Of a DNA stretch of 64,000 bases, positions 52,856 to 61,424 are shown piece by piece (position 1 is the stretch's first letter; each line of letters opens with the position of its first letter). Both the position numbers and the translations under genes were made by a program. Source of the DNA: Desulfotruncus alcoholivorax DSM 16058 (GTDB lineage: Bacteria; Bacillota; Desulfotomaculia; Desulfotomaculales; Desulfallaceae); assembly GCF_000430885.1 (NCBI RefSeq), contig NZ_KE387266.1:116595-180594 (forward strand). The letters run 5' to 3'. The notes under the pieces were generated by a model that saw only the letters and a list, made by a program, of their open reading frames with translations, had not been told where the DNA came from and ran no database searches.

Positions 52856-53506
52856 ATGGATCATCTGGATTATGTTCTAAAAATACTTCCGTTTATTTTG
52901 TCAGGCCTGAAGTTAACGGCAAAAATCTACGTGGCAACTTTGATTTTTGCTTTGCCTTTAGGTCTTTTGGCCGCTATCGGCAAGGTAACCGGCCCGAAAA
53001 TTATTAAGTCGATATTATTCTTATATACGTGGATTTGGCGGGGTACACCCTTGTTGTTCCAATTGTTCTTTATGTACTATGCCCTGCCTGTAATCGGCAT
53101 CAGGTTTTCCCCTTTTGTCGCGGCGACTGTTGCCTATGTTTTAAACTATGGGGCATATTTAACCGAAATTTTTCGGGGAGGCATAGAATCCATAGAGAAA
53201 GGTCAATATGAAGCCGCCAAAGCCCTGGGGATGACTTACCCCCAGACTATGCGCAGGATCATCATTCCCCAAACCGTTAGGCGAGTTTTACCTCCCATCT
53301 GCAGTGAGGCTGTTAATTTGGTGAAGGATACCGCCCTTCTGGCTGTTGTTGGTATGCCGGATTTACTGCGTATTGCCACCCAGATTTTCACCCGGGATTT
53401 CAATATTATTCCATTTATTGTGGCTTTTGTTCTGTACTTAATCATTTCTTCTGTCCTTGTCAAACTGTTTGGCAAATTAGAGAAGATGCATTCGATTTAT
53501 GAATAG
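52856..53506 (+). CDS. Polar amino acid ABC transporter permease (second copy)
   Basis: Paralogue of the gene at 52143: 216 residues from ATG 52856, same helix plan and the same EAA loop. Differences cluster in the region before the last two helices ([20 protein letters not shown] against LPATCSEAILTFKDTALVAA). The ribosome site is within AAGGGGATAAG. The ATPase gene follows with a 13-base gap. Confidence 0.92.
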   Translation: MDHLDYVLKILPFILSGLKLTAKIYVATLIFALPLGLLAAIGKVTGPKIIKSILFLYTWIWRGTPLLFQLFFMYYALPVIGIRFSPFVAATVAYVLNYGAYLTEIFRGGIESIEKGQYEAAKALGMTYPQTMRRIIIPQTVRRVLPPICSEAVNLVKDTALLAVVGMPDLLRIATQIFTRDFNIIPFIVAFVLYLIISSVLVKLFGKLEKMHSIYE

Positions 53507-53519
53507 GGGGGTGCAGCAA

Positions 53520-54278
53520 ATGACGATGATTCGTATGAGCAATATTCACAAATATTTCGGAAGCCTTCATGTTTTGAAAGGGGTATCTTTGGAAGTAAAT
53601 AAAGGGGAAATTGTATCCGTTATTGGCCCCAGCGGTTCAGGAAAAAGTACTTTGCTCCGCTGCATGAATCAATTGGAAAAAATAGACGGGGGAATTTTAG
53701 AGATAGAAGGTCTGGTGGTGGAGGCGGCGGGAAATGTGGGAGTTAAGGTGTCTGCCAGCCAGCAACAAGTAAGGGATACTTATCGGAAAATGGGTATGGT
53801 GTTTCAAAGTTTTAATCTTTTTCCCCATATGACAGCCTTGGAAAATGTAATAGAGGCTCCGATAACCGTAAATAAAATGGCCAAAACCGATGCCGTAAAA
53901 ATCGCCGAGAGGCAATTGGCAAAGGTTGGCTTGCTGGATAAAAAAGATACCTATCCCTCCAAGTTATCCGGTGGACAAAAACAGAGAGTGGCTATTGCCA
54001 GAGCCCTGGCTATGGACCCGGATATAATGCTTTTTGATGAACCGACATCGGCTTTAGACCCGGAGTTGGTAGGGGAAGTGCTTGGTGTAATTAAAAAGCT
54101 TGCCGAAGAGCATATGACCATGCTGATAGTAACTCATGAAATGGGGTTTGCCCGGGAAATATCCGATAGAATAATTTTTATGGATAACGGGGAGATTCTG
54201 GAGGATGCCAGCCCCAAAGAGTTTTTTGAAAAACCACGGCATCCAAGGATCAAAACTTTTTTGGAAAAGATGTTATAA
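53520..54278 (+). CDS. Polar amino acid ABC transporter ATPase (HisP/GlnQ-like)
   Basis: 252 residues from ATG 53520; GGGGGG lies 8 bases before it. Walker A is [11 protein letters not shown]-loop FQSFNLFPH, signature [16 protein letters not shown], Walker [13 protein letters not shown], switch His in VTHEM. Completes a binding protein, two permeases and ATPase set placed after hutH. Confidence 0.95.
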   Translation: MTMIRMSNIHKYFGSLHVLKGVSLEVNKGEIVSVIGPSGSGKSTLLRCMNQLEKIDGGILEIEGLVVEAAGNVGVKVSASQQQVRDTYRKMGMVFQSFNLFPHMTALENVIEAPITVNKMAKTDAVKIAERQLAKVGLLDKKDTYPSKLSGGQKQRVAIARALAMDPDIMLFDEPTSALDPELVGEVLGVIKKLAEEHMTMLIVTHEMGFAREISDRIIFMDNGEILEDASPKEFFEKPRHPRIKTFLEKML

Positions 54279-54528
54279 ACACCGGGCTAAACGTAATGAC
54301 CGTTTAAACGCATATCTGGAACAAAAAGATCTGTTCATTTATGCCATTGGTACAGTTTTTGCGAATAAAATTTTAAAATAATTTTGAATATCTGCTGGTT
54401 ACCGTTGATTTGTTCCGCGGTTTATATCCGTTGCTTCATTTGTAATGCAGCCGGGATAGCGTTTAGCTTCAAGTTTCAGTTGGGAGCGCCGGTTGCAAGT
54501 AACGTGATAATTTTTCTGGTTGGTACCG

Positions 54529-54547
54529 GTGCAAATAATTGTTGCTT
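54529..54547. promoter_or_regulatory. Variant GTGCAA-N7-TTGCTT repeat (candidate enhancer site)
   Basis: The core TGCAA-N7-TTGC keeps the 7-base spacer of the perfect copies at 42045 and 47934 but the outer bases differ. It lies 74 bases before the -24/-12 site at 54621. Confidence 0.4.
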
Positions 54548-54620
54548 GCATAATATTTTTGCACTTTTAAACACCCCGTCTCAGTTACTTTATTTGACAA
54601 TTGCAAGATAATTATGCGGC

Positions 54621-54636
54621 TGGACAACTTTTTGCC
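54621..54636 (+). promoter_or_regulatory. Candidate sigma-54 promoter of the betaine transporter
   Basis: TGGACA-A-CTTT-TTGCC has GG and GC 12 bases apart but departs from TGGCAC at the fourth base. Weaker than the sites at 48237 and 59829. It is 154 bases before the first gene. Confidence 0.45.
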
Positions 54637-54789
54637 GGAAGGAACAGTAATTAAAACCTGCACAGCAGGGCCGGAGCCCGGTATGGGCAGTAATTGCGCA
54701 TGCGAACCATTAAGTAATGATTTTAATTGGAAAGTGCAGCAGAAACACAATATTTAACCAGGTACACAAGGTTGAAAGCGGGTGAGTGT

Positions 54790-55440
54790 TTGAATTACAT
54801 TGAATATATGATCAGGAATTTCAGTATGATTATGGAATACACTGAAAACCACTTTTCCCTGGTCTTGGCGGCGGTAATTATTTCATTGCTGCTATGGGTT
54901 CCGGTTGGTGTATTAATTACCAGAAACGAAAAATTGGCGAGCATGGTTTTAAATATTGCCAACACAATATTCTGTATTCCCAGCCTCTCCCTGTTTGCAG
55001 TGATGGTTACCATCCCTGCTTTGGGACTGGGCAGGCGGTCTGCCCTGGTGGCCCTGGTGCTGTACTCAATGATGCCCCTGGGGCGAAATGTTTACCAGGG
55101 AGTAAAGGTTGTCGATAAAAGTGTAATTGAGGCGGCCAGAGGCATGGGTATGAACTCGTGGAGGATTTTATGGGAGATACAGCTTCCGCTGGCCACGCCG
55201 GTAATTTTTGCCGGATTCAGAATTGCCGTTGTTATGACTACAGGCATTGCGGCAATCGCCACATACATTGGAGAGAGAAATTTAGGGCGGCTTATAGCAG
55301 AGGGCCTGACCAGATTCAATATTGAAATGATTGTTTCGGGAGCATTGCTGATCGCTTTAATAGCCATAGCCCTGGATACAGTGCTTGGGATCATAGAGAA
55401 ACAAATTGTTCCCAAGGGCCTCAAAGTACGCAGAAGCTAA
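54790..55440 (+). CDS. Quaternary amine ABC transporter permease (OpuCB-like)
   Basis: Permease of an osmoprotectant-type importer (betaine, choline or carnitine), about 216 residues with five to six helices; EAA loop EAARGMGMNSWRILWEIQLP. TTG 54790 follows GGGTGAG closely; ATG 54808 is the alternative, and a start at 54727 lacks a site. First gene of a four-gene cluster (permease, ATPase, permease, binding protein). Confidence 0.9.
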   Translation: MNYIEYMIRNFSMIMEYTENHFSLVLAAVIISLLLWVPVGVLITRNEKLASMVLNIANTIFCIPSLSLFAVMVTIPALGLGRRSALVALVLYSMMPLGRNVYQGVKVVDKSVIEAARGMGMNSWRILWEIQLPLATPVIFAGFRIAVVMTTGIAAIATYIGERNLGRLIAEGLTRFNIEMIVSGALLIALIAIALDTVLGIIEKQIVPKGLKVRRS

Positions 55441-55504
55441 CTTGAATATTATCGTTCCTGTGACTTGCAATGCGGAAGATTTTTGCCGGTAAGGGGGAAA
55501 CAAG

Positions 55505-56626
55505 TTGATTGAACTAAAGGAAGTAACAAAAATCTACACGGGGCAATCTGTTCCGGCGGTTGATAGTTTGACCATGAAAATTGAAAAAGGAGAAATCTGT
55601 GTTTTTGTTGGGCCGTCCGGCTGTGGAAAAAGTACCACTTTGCGTATGATCAATCGAATGATTGAACCAAGTTCAGGGACAATTTTAATAGATAATAAAA
55701 ACATCAAGGATAGCGATCCGGATAAACTCAGAATGGGCATCGGGTATGTGATTCAACAAATCGGCCTGCTGCCGCACAGAACAGTAGCGGAGAACATTGC
55801 CATAGTGCCGCGTTTACACGGCTGGCCCAAAGATAAAATCAACCGGCGGGTGGATGAACTGCTGGTGCTTATCGGACTCGACCCGGAAACAACCAGGAGC
55901 AAGTTTCCCTCCCAGTTAAGCGGCGGCCAGATGCAGCGAATCGGCGTGGCACGCGCCATGGCGGCGGACCCTCCCGTCATGTTGATGGACGAGCCATTCG
56001 GTGCTGTTGACCCCATTGCCAGAAACCATTTACAGGATGAATTCCTGCGCCTGCAAAGAGAGATTAAAAAAACAATTGTCTTCGTAACCCACGATATCAA
56101 TGAAGCGATTAAAATGGGAGACAAAATTGCTATTTTTAATAGGGGCCGGCTTGTGCAGTACGGTACCCCTCAGGATATTTTGTCCCGGCCGGCAAATGAT
56201 TTTGTAGCTGATTTTATAGGCTATGACAGAGTTGTTAAGATGCTGAGCTTGTTCAGGGTGGAAGATATTGCCAGGCCGGTGGGCTGTACCATTGAGCCAA
56301 ATGAACTTCCCAACGCCTGGAATAAGATGCAGGATTATCAAGCTGCTGTCTGTTTCTTAATTAATTCAGCCGGGGAGCCGTCCGGCTTTATCACCGGGGA
56401 TGACTTTTTAAAGCAGGGTAAAGATGCCTCTCCCGATGTGCTCAATAAGATTGCCGGCCAAAGAAAGAGAGCGTTTGTCGAGGGGGATGTTTTATTGCGG
56501 GATGCCTTGTCTCTTATTTTAGAATTTAATACGGAATATCTTGGAGTTCTTAGCGGCAACCGGGTGGTTGGAGTTATCTCTTTAGGGGACATCAGAAAGC
56601 ATGCCAGTAAGAAAGAGGGCGATTAG
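55505..56626 (+). CDS. Quaternary amine ABC transporter ATPase with CBS domains (OpuCA-like)
   Basis: 373 residues. The ATPase core (about 1-240) has Walker A GPSGCGKSTT, signature QLSGGQMQRIGVARAM and Walker B VMLMDEPFGAVD. The C-terminal 120 residues form a CBS pair, seen in OpuCA where it senses ionic strength or nucleotides. In a metabolic setting it may be less about osmotic control. The stop is followed at once by the second permease gene. Confidence 0.94.
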   Translation: MIELKEVTKIYTGQSVPAVDSLTMKIEKGEICVFVGPSGCGKSTTLRMINRMIEPSSGTILIDNKNIKDSDPDKLRMGIGYVIQQIGLLPHRTVAENIAIVPRLHGWPKDKINRRVDELLVLIGLDPETTRSKFPSQLSGGQMQRIGVARAMAADPPVMLMDEPFGAVDPIARNHLQDEFLRLQREIKKTIVFVTHDINEAIKMGDKIAIFNRGRLVQYGTPQDILSRPANDFVADFIGYDRVVKMLSLFRVEDIARPVGCTIEPNELPNAWNKMQDYQAAVCFLINSAGEPSGFITGDDFLKQGKDASPDVLNKIAGQRKRAFVEGDVLLRDALSLILEFNTEYLGVLSGNRVVGVISLGDIRKHASKKEGD

Positions 56627-57268
56627 ATGGACTGGATGCGTGTTAAGCAAGCCCTTTTGGAGAGAGCGCCTGAGGCCCTGGGTGTGCATATAGTGATGGT
56701 ATTGGTTACCATCAGTATTGCCATTGCCATTTCGGTGCCGCTGGGTGTTTTGTTAACCAGGCCGAAATACAAGAACCTTGGCGTTGTTGTCTTAAATATT
56801 TTAAACTTATTGCAGACGATACCTGGTCTGGCAATAATCGCGTTGACCATGCCCTTTCTGGGCTTGGGCTTAAAGCCAACCATTTTTGCATTAACCGTTC
56901 AGGGGCTTTTGCCCATTGCCAGAAATACCATAGCTGGTCTGTACGGAGTTAGCCCGGATGTAAAAGAAGCTGCGCTTGGTATGGGCATGTCACATAAAAA
57001 GATTTTATATGAGGTTGAGCTGCCCCTGGCCATGCCAATCATATTGGCCGGTGTAAGAACCGCTACGGTATATGTGGTCAGCGTAGGCACCCTGGCCGCT
57101 TATATCGGCGGCGGCGGCTTGGGCGACTTGATTGTGACGGGACTGGCCATGTTCTGGCCTGAATTTTTAATTGTCGGCGCCGGGCTGGGAGCGATACTGG
57201 CTATTTCACTGGACAGGCTTCTGGCATATGTGGAATATAGGATAACTCCCCCTGGATTGGGGACTTGA
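56627..57268 (+). CDS. Quaternary amine ABC transporter permease (OpuCD-like)
   Basis: 213 residues, paralogue of the first permease, with EAALGMGMSHKKILYEVELP as EAA loop. Its ATG begins directly after the ATPase stop codon, so translation is coupled. Only about 45 percent of positions look alike between the two permeases (an estimate by eye). Confidence 0.92.
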   Translation: MDWMRVKQALLERAPEALGVHIVMVLVTISIAIAISVPLGVLLTRPKYKNLGVVVLNILNLLQTIPGLAIIALTMPFLGLGLKPTIFALTVQGLLPIARNTIAGLYGVSPDVKEAALGMGMSHKKILYEVELPLAMPIILAGVRTATVYVVSVGTLAAYIGGGGLGDLIVTGLAMFWPEFLIVGAGLGAILAISLDRLLAYVEYRITPPGLGT

Positions 57269-57376
57269 TCATATAGGATTTTGAATAATTGCTTGGGAAA
57301 GAGGTGATTGAACAAATTGTATCTGCATCTGGAGGTATTTAAAAAATTAATTAATGATTAAGGGAGGAAGAACTTA

Positions 57377-58327
57377 GTGAGAAAAAGATCTGTTTTATTA
57401 GCTCTGGTGGCTGTCCTCGCGTTGTCAATGGTGGTATTGGCAGGCTGCGGCGGCGGTGGCGGAGGCTCCAAGGGCAAGGATAATGCGTCATCCGGCGAAA
57501 ACAAGCCGACTATTGTTATAGGATCCAAAACCTTCACAGAGGCTCTGTTACTGGGCACCATGACTTACCAGTACCTTGATTACCTCGGCTACCCCGTGGA
57601 AAACAAAGTTGGTCTGGGCGAATTGGCTGTAATCAGGCCCGCTCTGGAATCCGGCCAAATCAATTGCTACTGGGAATATACCGGAACTGTACTGATTAAT
57701 GTTATGAAACACGACCCCAGCTTTGATTCGGAGGAAAGTTACAAGCTGGTAAAAGAATGGGATGCAAAAAACGGCATTATCTGGTTGGACTATACACCGA
57801 TGAACGATACTTATGCCATTATGGTCAGGAAAGACATAGCCGACAAGTATAACCTGAAGACAACTTCCGACCTGGTTAAAGCCATCAACGGCGGCGCGCA
57901 CTTCAAGTTTGCATCGGCTCAGGAATGGGTTGAGCGGCCCGATGGTCTGCAGCACTTTGAAACCGTTTACAATTTTAAATATCCTAAACAAGATATGGTA
58001 AACCTGGCGCTGAACATGGGCTATGAAGCTCTTAAAGCGAAACAGGCTGATACCGGACTGGCCTTTACCACAGATGCCAGAATTGGTGCTTACAACCTGG
58101 TTGCGCTGGAAGATGACAAGCATGCGTTCCCGGTTTACAACGCAGCACCGCTATTTAGAAAAGAGATCCTTGACGCCTATCCCGACATCCCCGGGCAAAT
58201 GAAAAAGCTCAGCTCGCTGCTGGACAACGAAACGATCATGCAATTAAATAAGGCTGTTGATGTTGACAAGAAGAGCGTTGACGAAGTATCCAAGCAGTTC
58301 CTCACCGAAAAGGGACTGATCAAGTAA
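57377..58327 (+). CDS. Quaternary amine-binding lipoprotein (OpuCC-like)
   Basis: Binding protein of 316 residues with GTG start after GGAGGAAG. The lipobox is VLAGC, then a Gly-rich linker. The OpuAC-type domain has VIGSKTFTEALLLG, the CYWEYTGTVL segment and GLAFTTDARIGAYNLV. Aromatic residues in WEYTG fit cation-pi binding of a trimethylammonium group. With the MttB genes downstream, glycine betaine, carnitine or a related compound is the likely substrate. Confidence 0.92.
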   Translation: MRKRSVLLALVAVLALSMVVLAGCGGGGGGSKGKDNASSGENKPTIVIGSKTFTEALLLGTMTYQYLDYLGYPVENKVGLGELAVIRPALESGQINCYWEYTGTVLINVMKHDPSFDSEESYKLVKEWDAKNGIIWLDYTPMNDTYAIMVRKDIADKYNLKTTSDLVKAINGGAHFKFASAQEWVERPDGLQHFETVYNFKYPKQDMVNLALNMGYEALKAKQADTGLAFTTDARIGAYNLVALEDDKHAFPVYNAAPLFRKEILDAYPDIPGQMKKLSSLLDNETIMQLNKAVDVDKKSVDEVSKQFLTEKGLIK

Positions 58328-58351
58328 CAAATAATTAATTATTGATATTTG

Positions 58352-58478
58352 TAACTACTCAGGAGTCAGAAGTCAGGAGTCAGGTGTCAGGAGTCGGAAT
58401 GAGAGAAACGGCGAAAACATTTTCTCGGGACATTCTGGATTCTGACTACTAAATTCTGAATACCTGAATAATAACGTT
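58352..58478 (+). repeat. AGTCAGGAGTC dispersed repeat before the iron-sulfur gene
   Basis: CTCAGGAGTCAGAAGTCAGG is followed by two more GTCAGGAGTC units, making this the longest tandem array of the family, and by GAGAGAAACGG. It ends CTGAATACCTGAATAATAACG. Confidence 0.85.
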
Positions 58479-58592
58479 ATTTGTAAAATTCAGGCCTTGG
58501 TTTTCCCGCCGGCGAGGTGCGCAGGTGGGAATCAAGGCCGTAATTTTGCCGGATGTCAACTCCAGCAGCACTCAATCCGGGGAGGTTAATCT

Positions 58593-59555
58593 ATGCAGTT
58601 GTTAAATGACTTTATGAAAATTATCCAGGCTCCCGATTTTGTCCAGCCATATATACATTTTTTTGCTTCGGAAAAGGAAATGCAGCTGGTAGTATTATTA
58701 AATGAACAAAAATTGACCGGGCAGGAAATTGCAACACTGCTGCAGGAGCCTGATGAGGACGTAAAGTTTTTGCTTGAACAGGCTTACCGGCGTCATATCA
58801 TCAATAGAACTGTAGAAGACGGTGTTGCCGTTTACAGCGCGGGTGATTTTTATAACCGTTTGGACAGTCACAGCTTATACGGAAATTATTATGTTATTCC
58901 CAAAAAAATACGCAGTAAGCTGGATGAATGGTGTTTTGAGGAATATCTCAAGCGGCACGAATATTTCAGCAAGGTCATTAACAGCGAGCCTGAATACGAC
59001 AATTGCCACAACGAATGGGTGCTGCTTTTAAATGAAGTGGAAGAAATGATTGACGCCTCCACCAAAATCAAAGTTGTTCCCTGCAACTGTAAAATGATGG
59101 CGGATAACTGTGATTATTCAAGAGAGATATGCATCTTCTTTGATGATAAAATTGATGACAGAACCATAGGTAGGGAACTTACCAGGGAAGAAGCCAAGGA
59201 TCTGGTTCGTAAGCTGGACAAGGAAGGGTTGATGCATACCGGTGGTCCCCACAACTGGCGGGAAAAGGGGCCCGGTGTCGTTTGCAACTGTTGTGCTTGC
59301 TGCTGTTATCCTTTCAGGGCGGCAATAAAACTTGGTACCAAGGGCAAGTGGCCCAAGTCCCGGTACGTGGCTAAATATGATGCTGAAAAGTGCCGGTCCT
59401 GCGGGTTATGCGTCAAGCGGTGCCACTTTAATGCTTTTTATTTTGACGGTTCTAATATTGCATTTAACAACGAACTCTGCTGGGGGTGCGGGCTCTGCGC
59501 CAATACGTGCCCCTCGAAAGCAATAACGCTTGAAGAGCTTGCAGGTACAAAGTAA
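58593..59555 (+). CDS. Iron-sulfur protein with N-terminal helical domain, linked to MttB genes
   Basis: 320 residues. An N-terminal winged-helix-like part spans about 1-90. A cysteine cluster follows (PCNCKMM around residue 165, then VCNCCACCCYPF around 230), and two C-terminal 4Fe-4S motifs, CRSCGLCVKRC and CWGCGLCANTC. This is a family of ferredoxin-like proteins often found near corrinoid methyltransferases and anaerobic oxidoreductases. It may deliver electrons for reactivating the corrinoid protein, together with the RACo protein at 26716; that is inference. Confidence 0.75.
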   Translation: MQLLNDFMKIIQAPDFVQPYIHFFASEKEMQLVVLLNEQKLTGQEIATLLQEPDEDVKFLLEQAYRRHIINRTVEDGVAVYSAGDFYNRLDSHSLYGNYYVIPKKIRSKLDEWCFEEYLKRHEYFSKVINSEPEYDNCHNEWVLLLNEVEEMIDASTKIKVVPCNCKMMADNCDYSREICIFFDDKIDDRTIGRELTREEAKDLVRKLDKEGLMHTGGPHNWREKGPGVVCNCCACCCYPFRAAIKLGTKGKWPKSRYVAKYDAEKCRSCGLCVKRCHFNAFYFDGSNIAFNNELCWGCGLCANTCPSKAITLEELAGTK

Positions 59556-59587
59556 TTTGAGACCGGTGTCGTGCACAGCGATGGAAT

Positions 59588-59606
59588 ATGCCAAAAAATT
59601 TTGCAC
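59588..59606. promoter_or_regulatory. Variant ATGCCA-N7-TTGCAC repeat (candidate enhancer site)
   Basis: Ten of twelve arm bases match the perfect repeat at 42045, with the same 7-base spacer. It is 223 bases upstream of the sigma-54 promoter at 59829. Confidence 0.45.
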
Positions 59607-59668
59607 CATTTTCAATGACTCACAGGCTTCCATAGTGCATATAAATTTTGCGTCCGGCGACTTCTATA

Positions 59669-59743
59669 TGTCATTGCGAGGAGTGAAACGACATGGCAAT
59701 CCCCATTCAAAGAAAGGGGACACACATTGCGCTCGCAATGACA
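59669..59743. repeat. CATTGCGAGGAG palindromic repeat with GGGGACA insert
   Basis: Ends TGTCATTGCGAG and CTCGCAATGACA pair perfectly over 12 bases. The inner part contains AAAGGGGACACAC, a piece of the other repeat family, in place of the usual GATTGCTTCGCTACG arm, so two repeat families have recombined or one inserted into the other. Confidence 0.8.
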
Positions 59744-59828
59744 GTTCCTTGTCAAACATAATTGGGTGGTGTAAAAATGCCCGTGCAGATGAAACTGATT
59801 AAGCATGGGTTATTGTTAATTGTTTGGT

Positions 59829-59844
59829 TGGCATAATACTTGCA
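59829..59844 (+). promoter_or_regulatory. Sigma-54 promoter of the MttB-corrinoid operon
   Basis: TGGCAT-A-ATAC-TTGCA matches the -24/-12 consensus at every defined position, with GG and GC 12 bases apart, 105 bases before the first gene. Confidence 0.85.
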
Positions 59845-59948
59845 AAAATATTTTATGACTACGGTTCTATGACGCTCTTAAAAAATGTAAATTAACGTTT
59901 GGCGTTTAAAGGTTCGCCCGGCGGAAAATTATAAGGAGGTTTTGGGAT

Positions 59949-61409
59949 ATGGAAAAATTCCTGTCTAATTACGATGAACAGGTCACGCCACGGCTGAAAT
60001 GGGTAACCGAAACCCAGTTGGAACAGATCCATTATGCTTCGTTGGAAGTGTTGGAACGCACCGGCATCAAGGTACAGCATCCACAAGCACTGGCATTGCT
60101 TAAAGATGCGGGATGCATGGTTAAAGACGACTTGGCCCGGATACCCGGCTGGCTGGTGGAAGAGTGCCTGCGCCTGGCGCCCAAGCGGGTTGCCGTCGCC
60201 AACAGGTTGGGGGAGCGGGTTATGCCTCTGGAAAAAAACAGGGTCTATTATGGAACCGGCTCAGACCTTCCTTTTACCATTGATATTGAGACTAAGGAGA
60301 GAAGAACCTCCAGCAAGCGTGATGTGGTAGAAGCCGCCAAGGTTATGGACTTTTTGCCCAATTATGATTTCATTATGAGTTACGCCATTGCCTCGGATAC
60401 GAACCCCGCGGTCAGCGATTTACACCAGTTTGAAGCGATGACCGCCAATACCGGCAAGCCGGTTATTTTTACCGCTCACAATGCCGAAAACACCGAGGCT
60501 TTGATCGAAATGGCCGCGGCCTGTGTGGGCGGAGAGGACAATCTCAGAAAGAATCCATATATCATACTATATTCGGAGCCTATATCTCCGCTGGTACATA
60601 CCCTGGACGGGGTCGGCAAAATGTTCAAGTGCTTCGAGTATGATGTGCCCGTGGTCTACACGCCCGGCGTGCTGGCCGGTGCCACCACGCCTGTCACCAA
60701 GGCGGGCTGCATCACCTTGATGAACGCCGAGGCCCTGGCGGGTGTTGTCATGGCCCAGCTGTTCAAGAAAGGCTCCCCCATAGTCATTGGCGGCGGGGCC
60801 ACCCCCATGGATATGAGGACAACCACAACTCTGTACGGAGCTCCGGAAACATCAATGAATTACGCAGTTATGACCCAGCTGGCCCAATTCTACGGCCTGC
60901 CCAACTTTACCGAGGCCGGTTGCGTCAACGCGCCGGTGCCCGATGTGCAGGCCGGTGTGGAAGCGGCCATGTCCATCCTGATGACCCAGCTGGAAGGGTG
61001 CAACCTGGTGCATGATGTCGGTTACCTGGAAGGCGGCAAAACAGGTTACCTGCCATTCCTGGTGATCTGTGACGATATTATCGACATGGCCCGCTACACC
61101 GGCAGGGGGACCAATACATCGCCCGAACACCTGGCGGTCGACTGCATCGACCAGGTTGGCCCCGGCGGCAATTACATGGGCCACGAACATACCTTTAAAC
61201 ACTTCAGACAAGAAATCTGGAACCCCCGTTACTTTATCAGGTACCACTGGGAACAGTGGGAAGCCAAGGACAAAAAGCTGCCCATTGATCTGGCTCTGGA
61301 AAAAGTAAAAGACATCCTGGAAAAACATCAACCTGCGGCTTTGCCCAACGGTGCCGCAGAGGAAATGCAGGCAATCATCAAGCGCAGAGAGACCGAGTGC
61401 GCCGGTTAA
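59949..61409 (+). CDS. MttB-family trimethylamine/betaine:corrinoid methyltransferase (non-Pyl), copy 1
   Basis: 486 residues of the MttB superfamily (TIM barrel). It is complete with no in-frame TAG, so it is not the pyrrolysine enzyme of methanogens; known non-Pyl members demethylate glycine betaine (MtgB), carnitine or proline betaine. Motifs: GSDLPFTIDIETKERR near the N-terminal third, and GGGATPMDMRTTTTLYGAPE and QVGPGGNYMGHEHT in the C-terminal half. AAGGAGG lies before the ATG. It is the first gene of the operon with a second copy and a corrinoid protein; substrate unassigned. Confidence 0.92.
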   Translation: MEKFLSNYDEQVTPRLKWVTETQLEQIHYASLEVLERTGIKVQHPQALALLKDAGCMVKDDLARIPGWLVEECLRLAPKRVAVANRLGERVMPLEKNRVYYGTGSDLPFTIDIETKERRTSSKRDVVEAAKVMDFLPNYDFIMSYAIASDTNPAVSDLHQFEAMTANTGKPVIFTAHNAENTEALIEMAAACVGGEDNLRKNPYIILYSEPISPLVHTLDGVGKMFKCFEYDVPVVYTPGVLAGATTPVTKAGCITLMNAEALAGVVMAQLFKKGSPIVIGGGATPMDMRTTTTLYGAPETSMNYAVMTQLAQFYGLPNFTEAGCVNAPVPDVQAGVEAAMSILMTQLEGCNLVHDVGYLEGGKTGYLPFLVICDDIIDMARYTGRGTNTSPEHLAVDCIDQVGPGGNYMGHEHTFKHFRQEIWNPRYFIRYHWEQWEAKDKKLPIDLALEKVKDILEKHQPAALPNGAAEEMQAIIKRRETECAG

Positions 61410-61424
61410 GGAGGCGGTCCAAAT

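Larger units (their letters stand above)
54279..54789. other. Intergenic region before the betaine transporter operon
   Basis: Holds a variant of the ATGCAA-N7-TTGCAT repeat (54529) and a candidate sigma-54 promoter (54621). A 75-codon open frame at 54384-54611 has no ribosome site and overlaps both, so it is not called. The rest shows nothing. Confidence 0.5.
59556..59948. other. Intergenic region with enhancer-like repeat, palindromic element and sigma-54 promoter
   Basis: Order and layout repeat those before the gene at 48312: an inverted repeat (59588), a CATTGCGAGGAG element (59669) and a -24/-12 promoter (59829), then about 100 bases of leader to the MttB gene. Confidence 0.65.

Noticed and set aside
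54384..54611. 75-codon open frame before the betaine transporter
   Set aside because: No ribosome site, no recognisable family, and it overlaps the candidate enhancer repeat.
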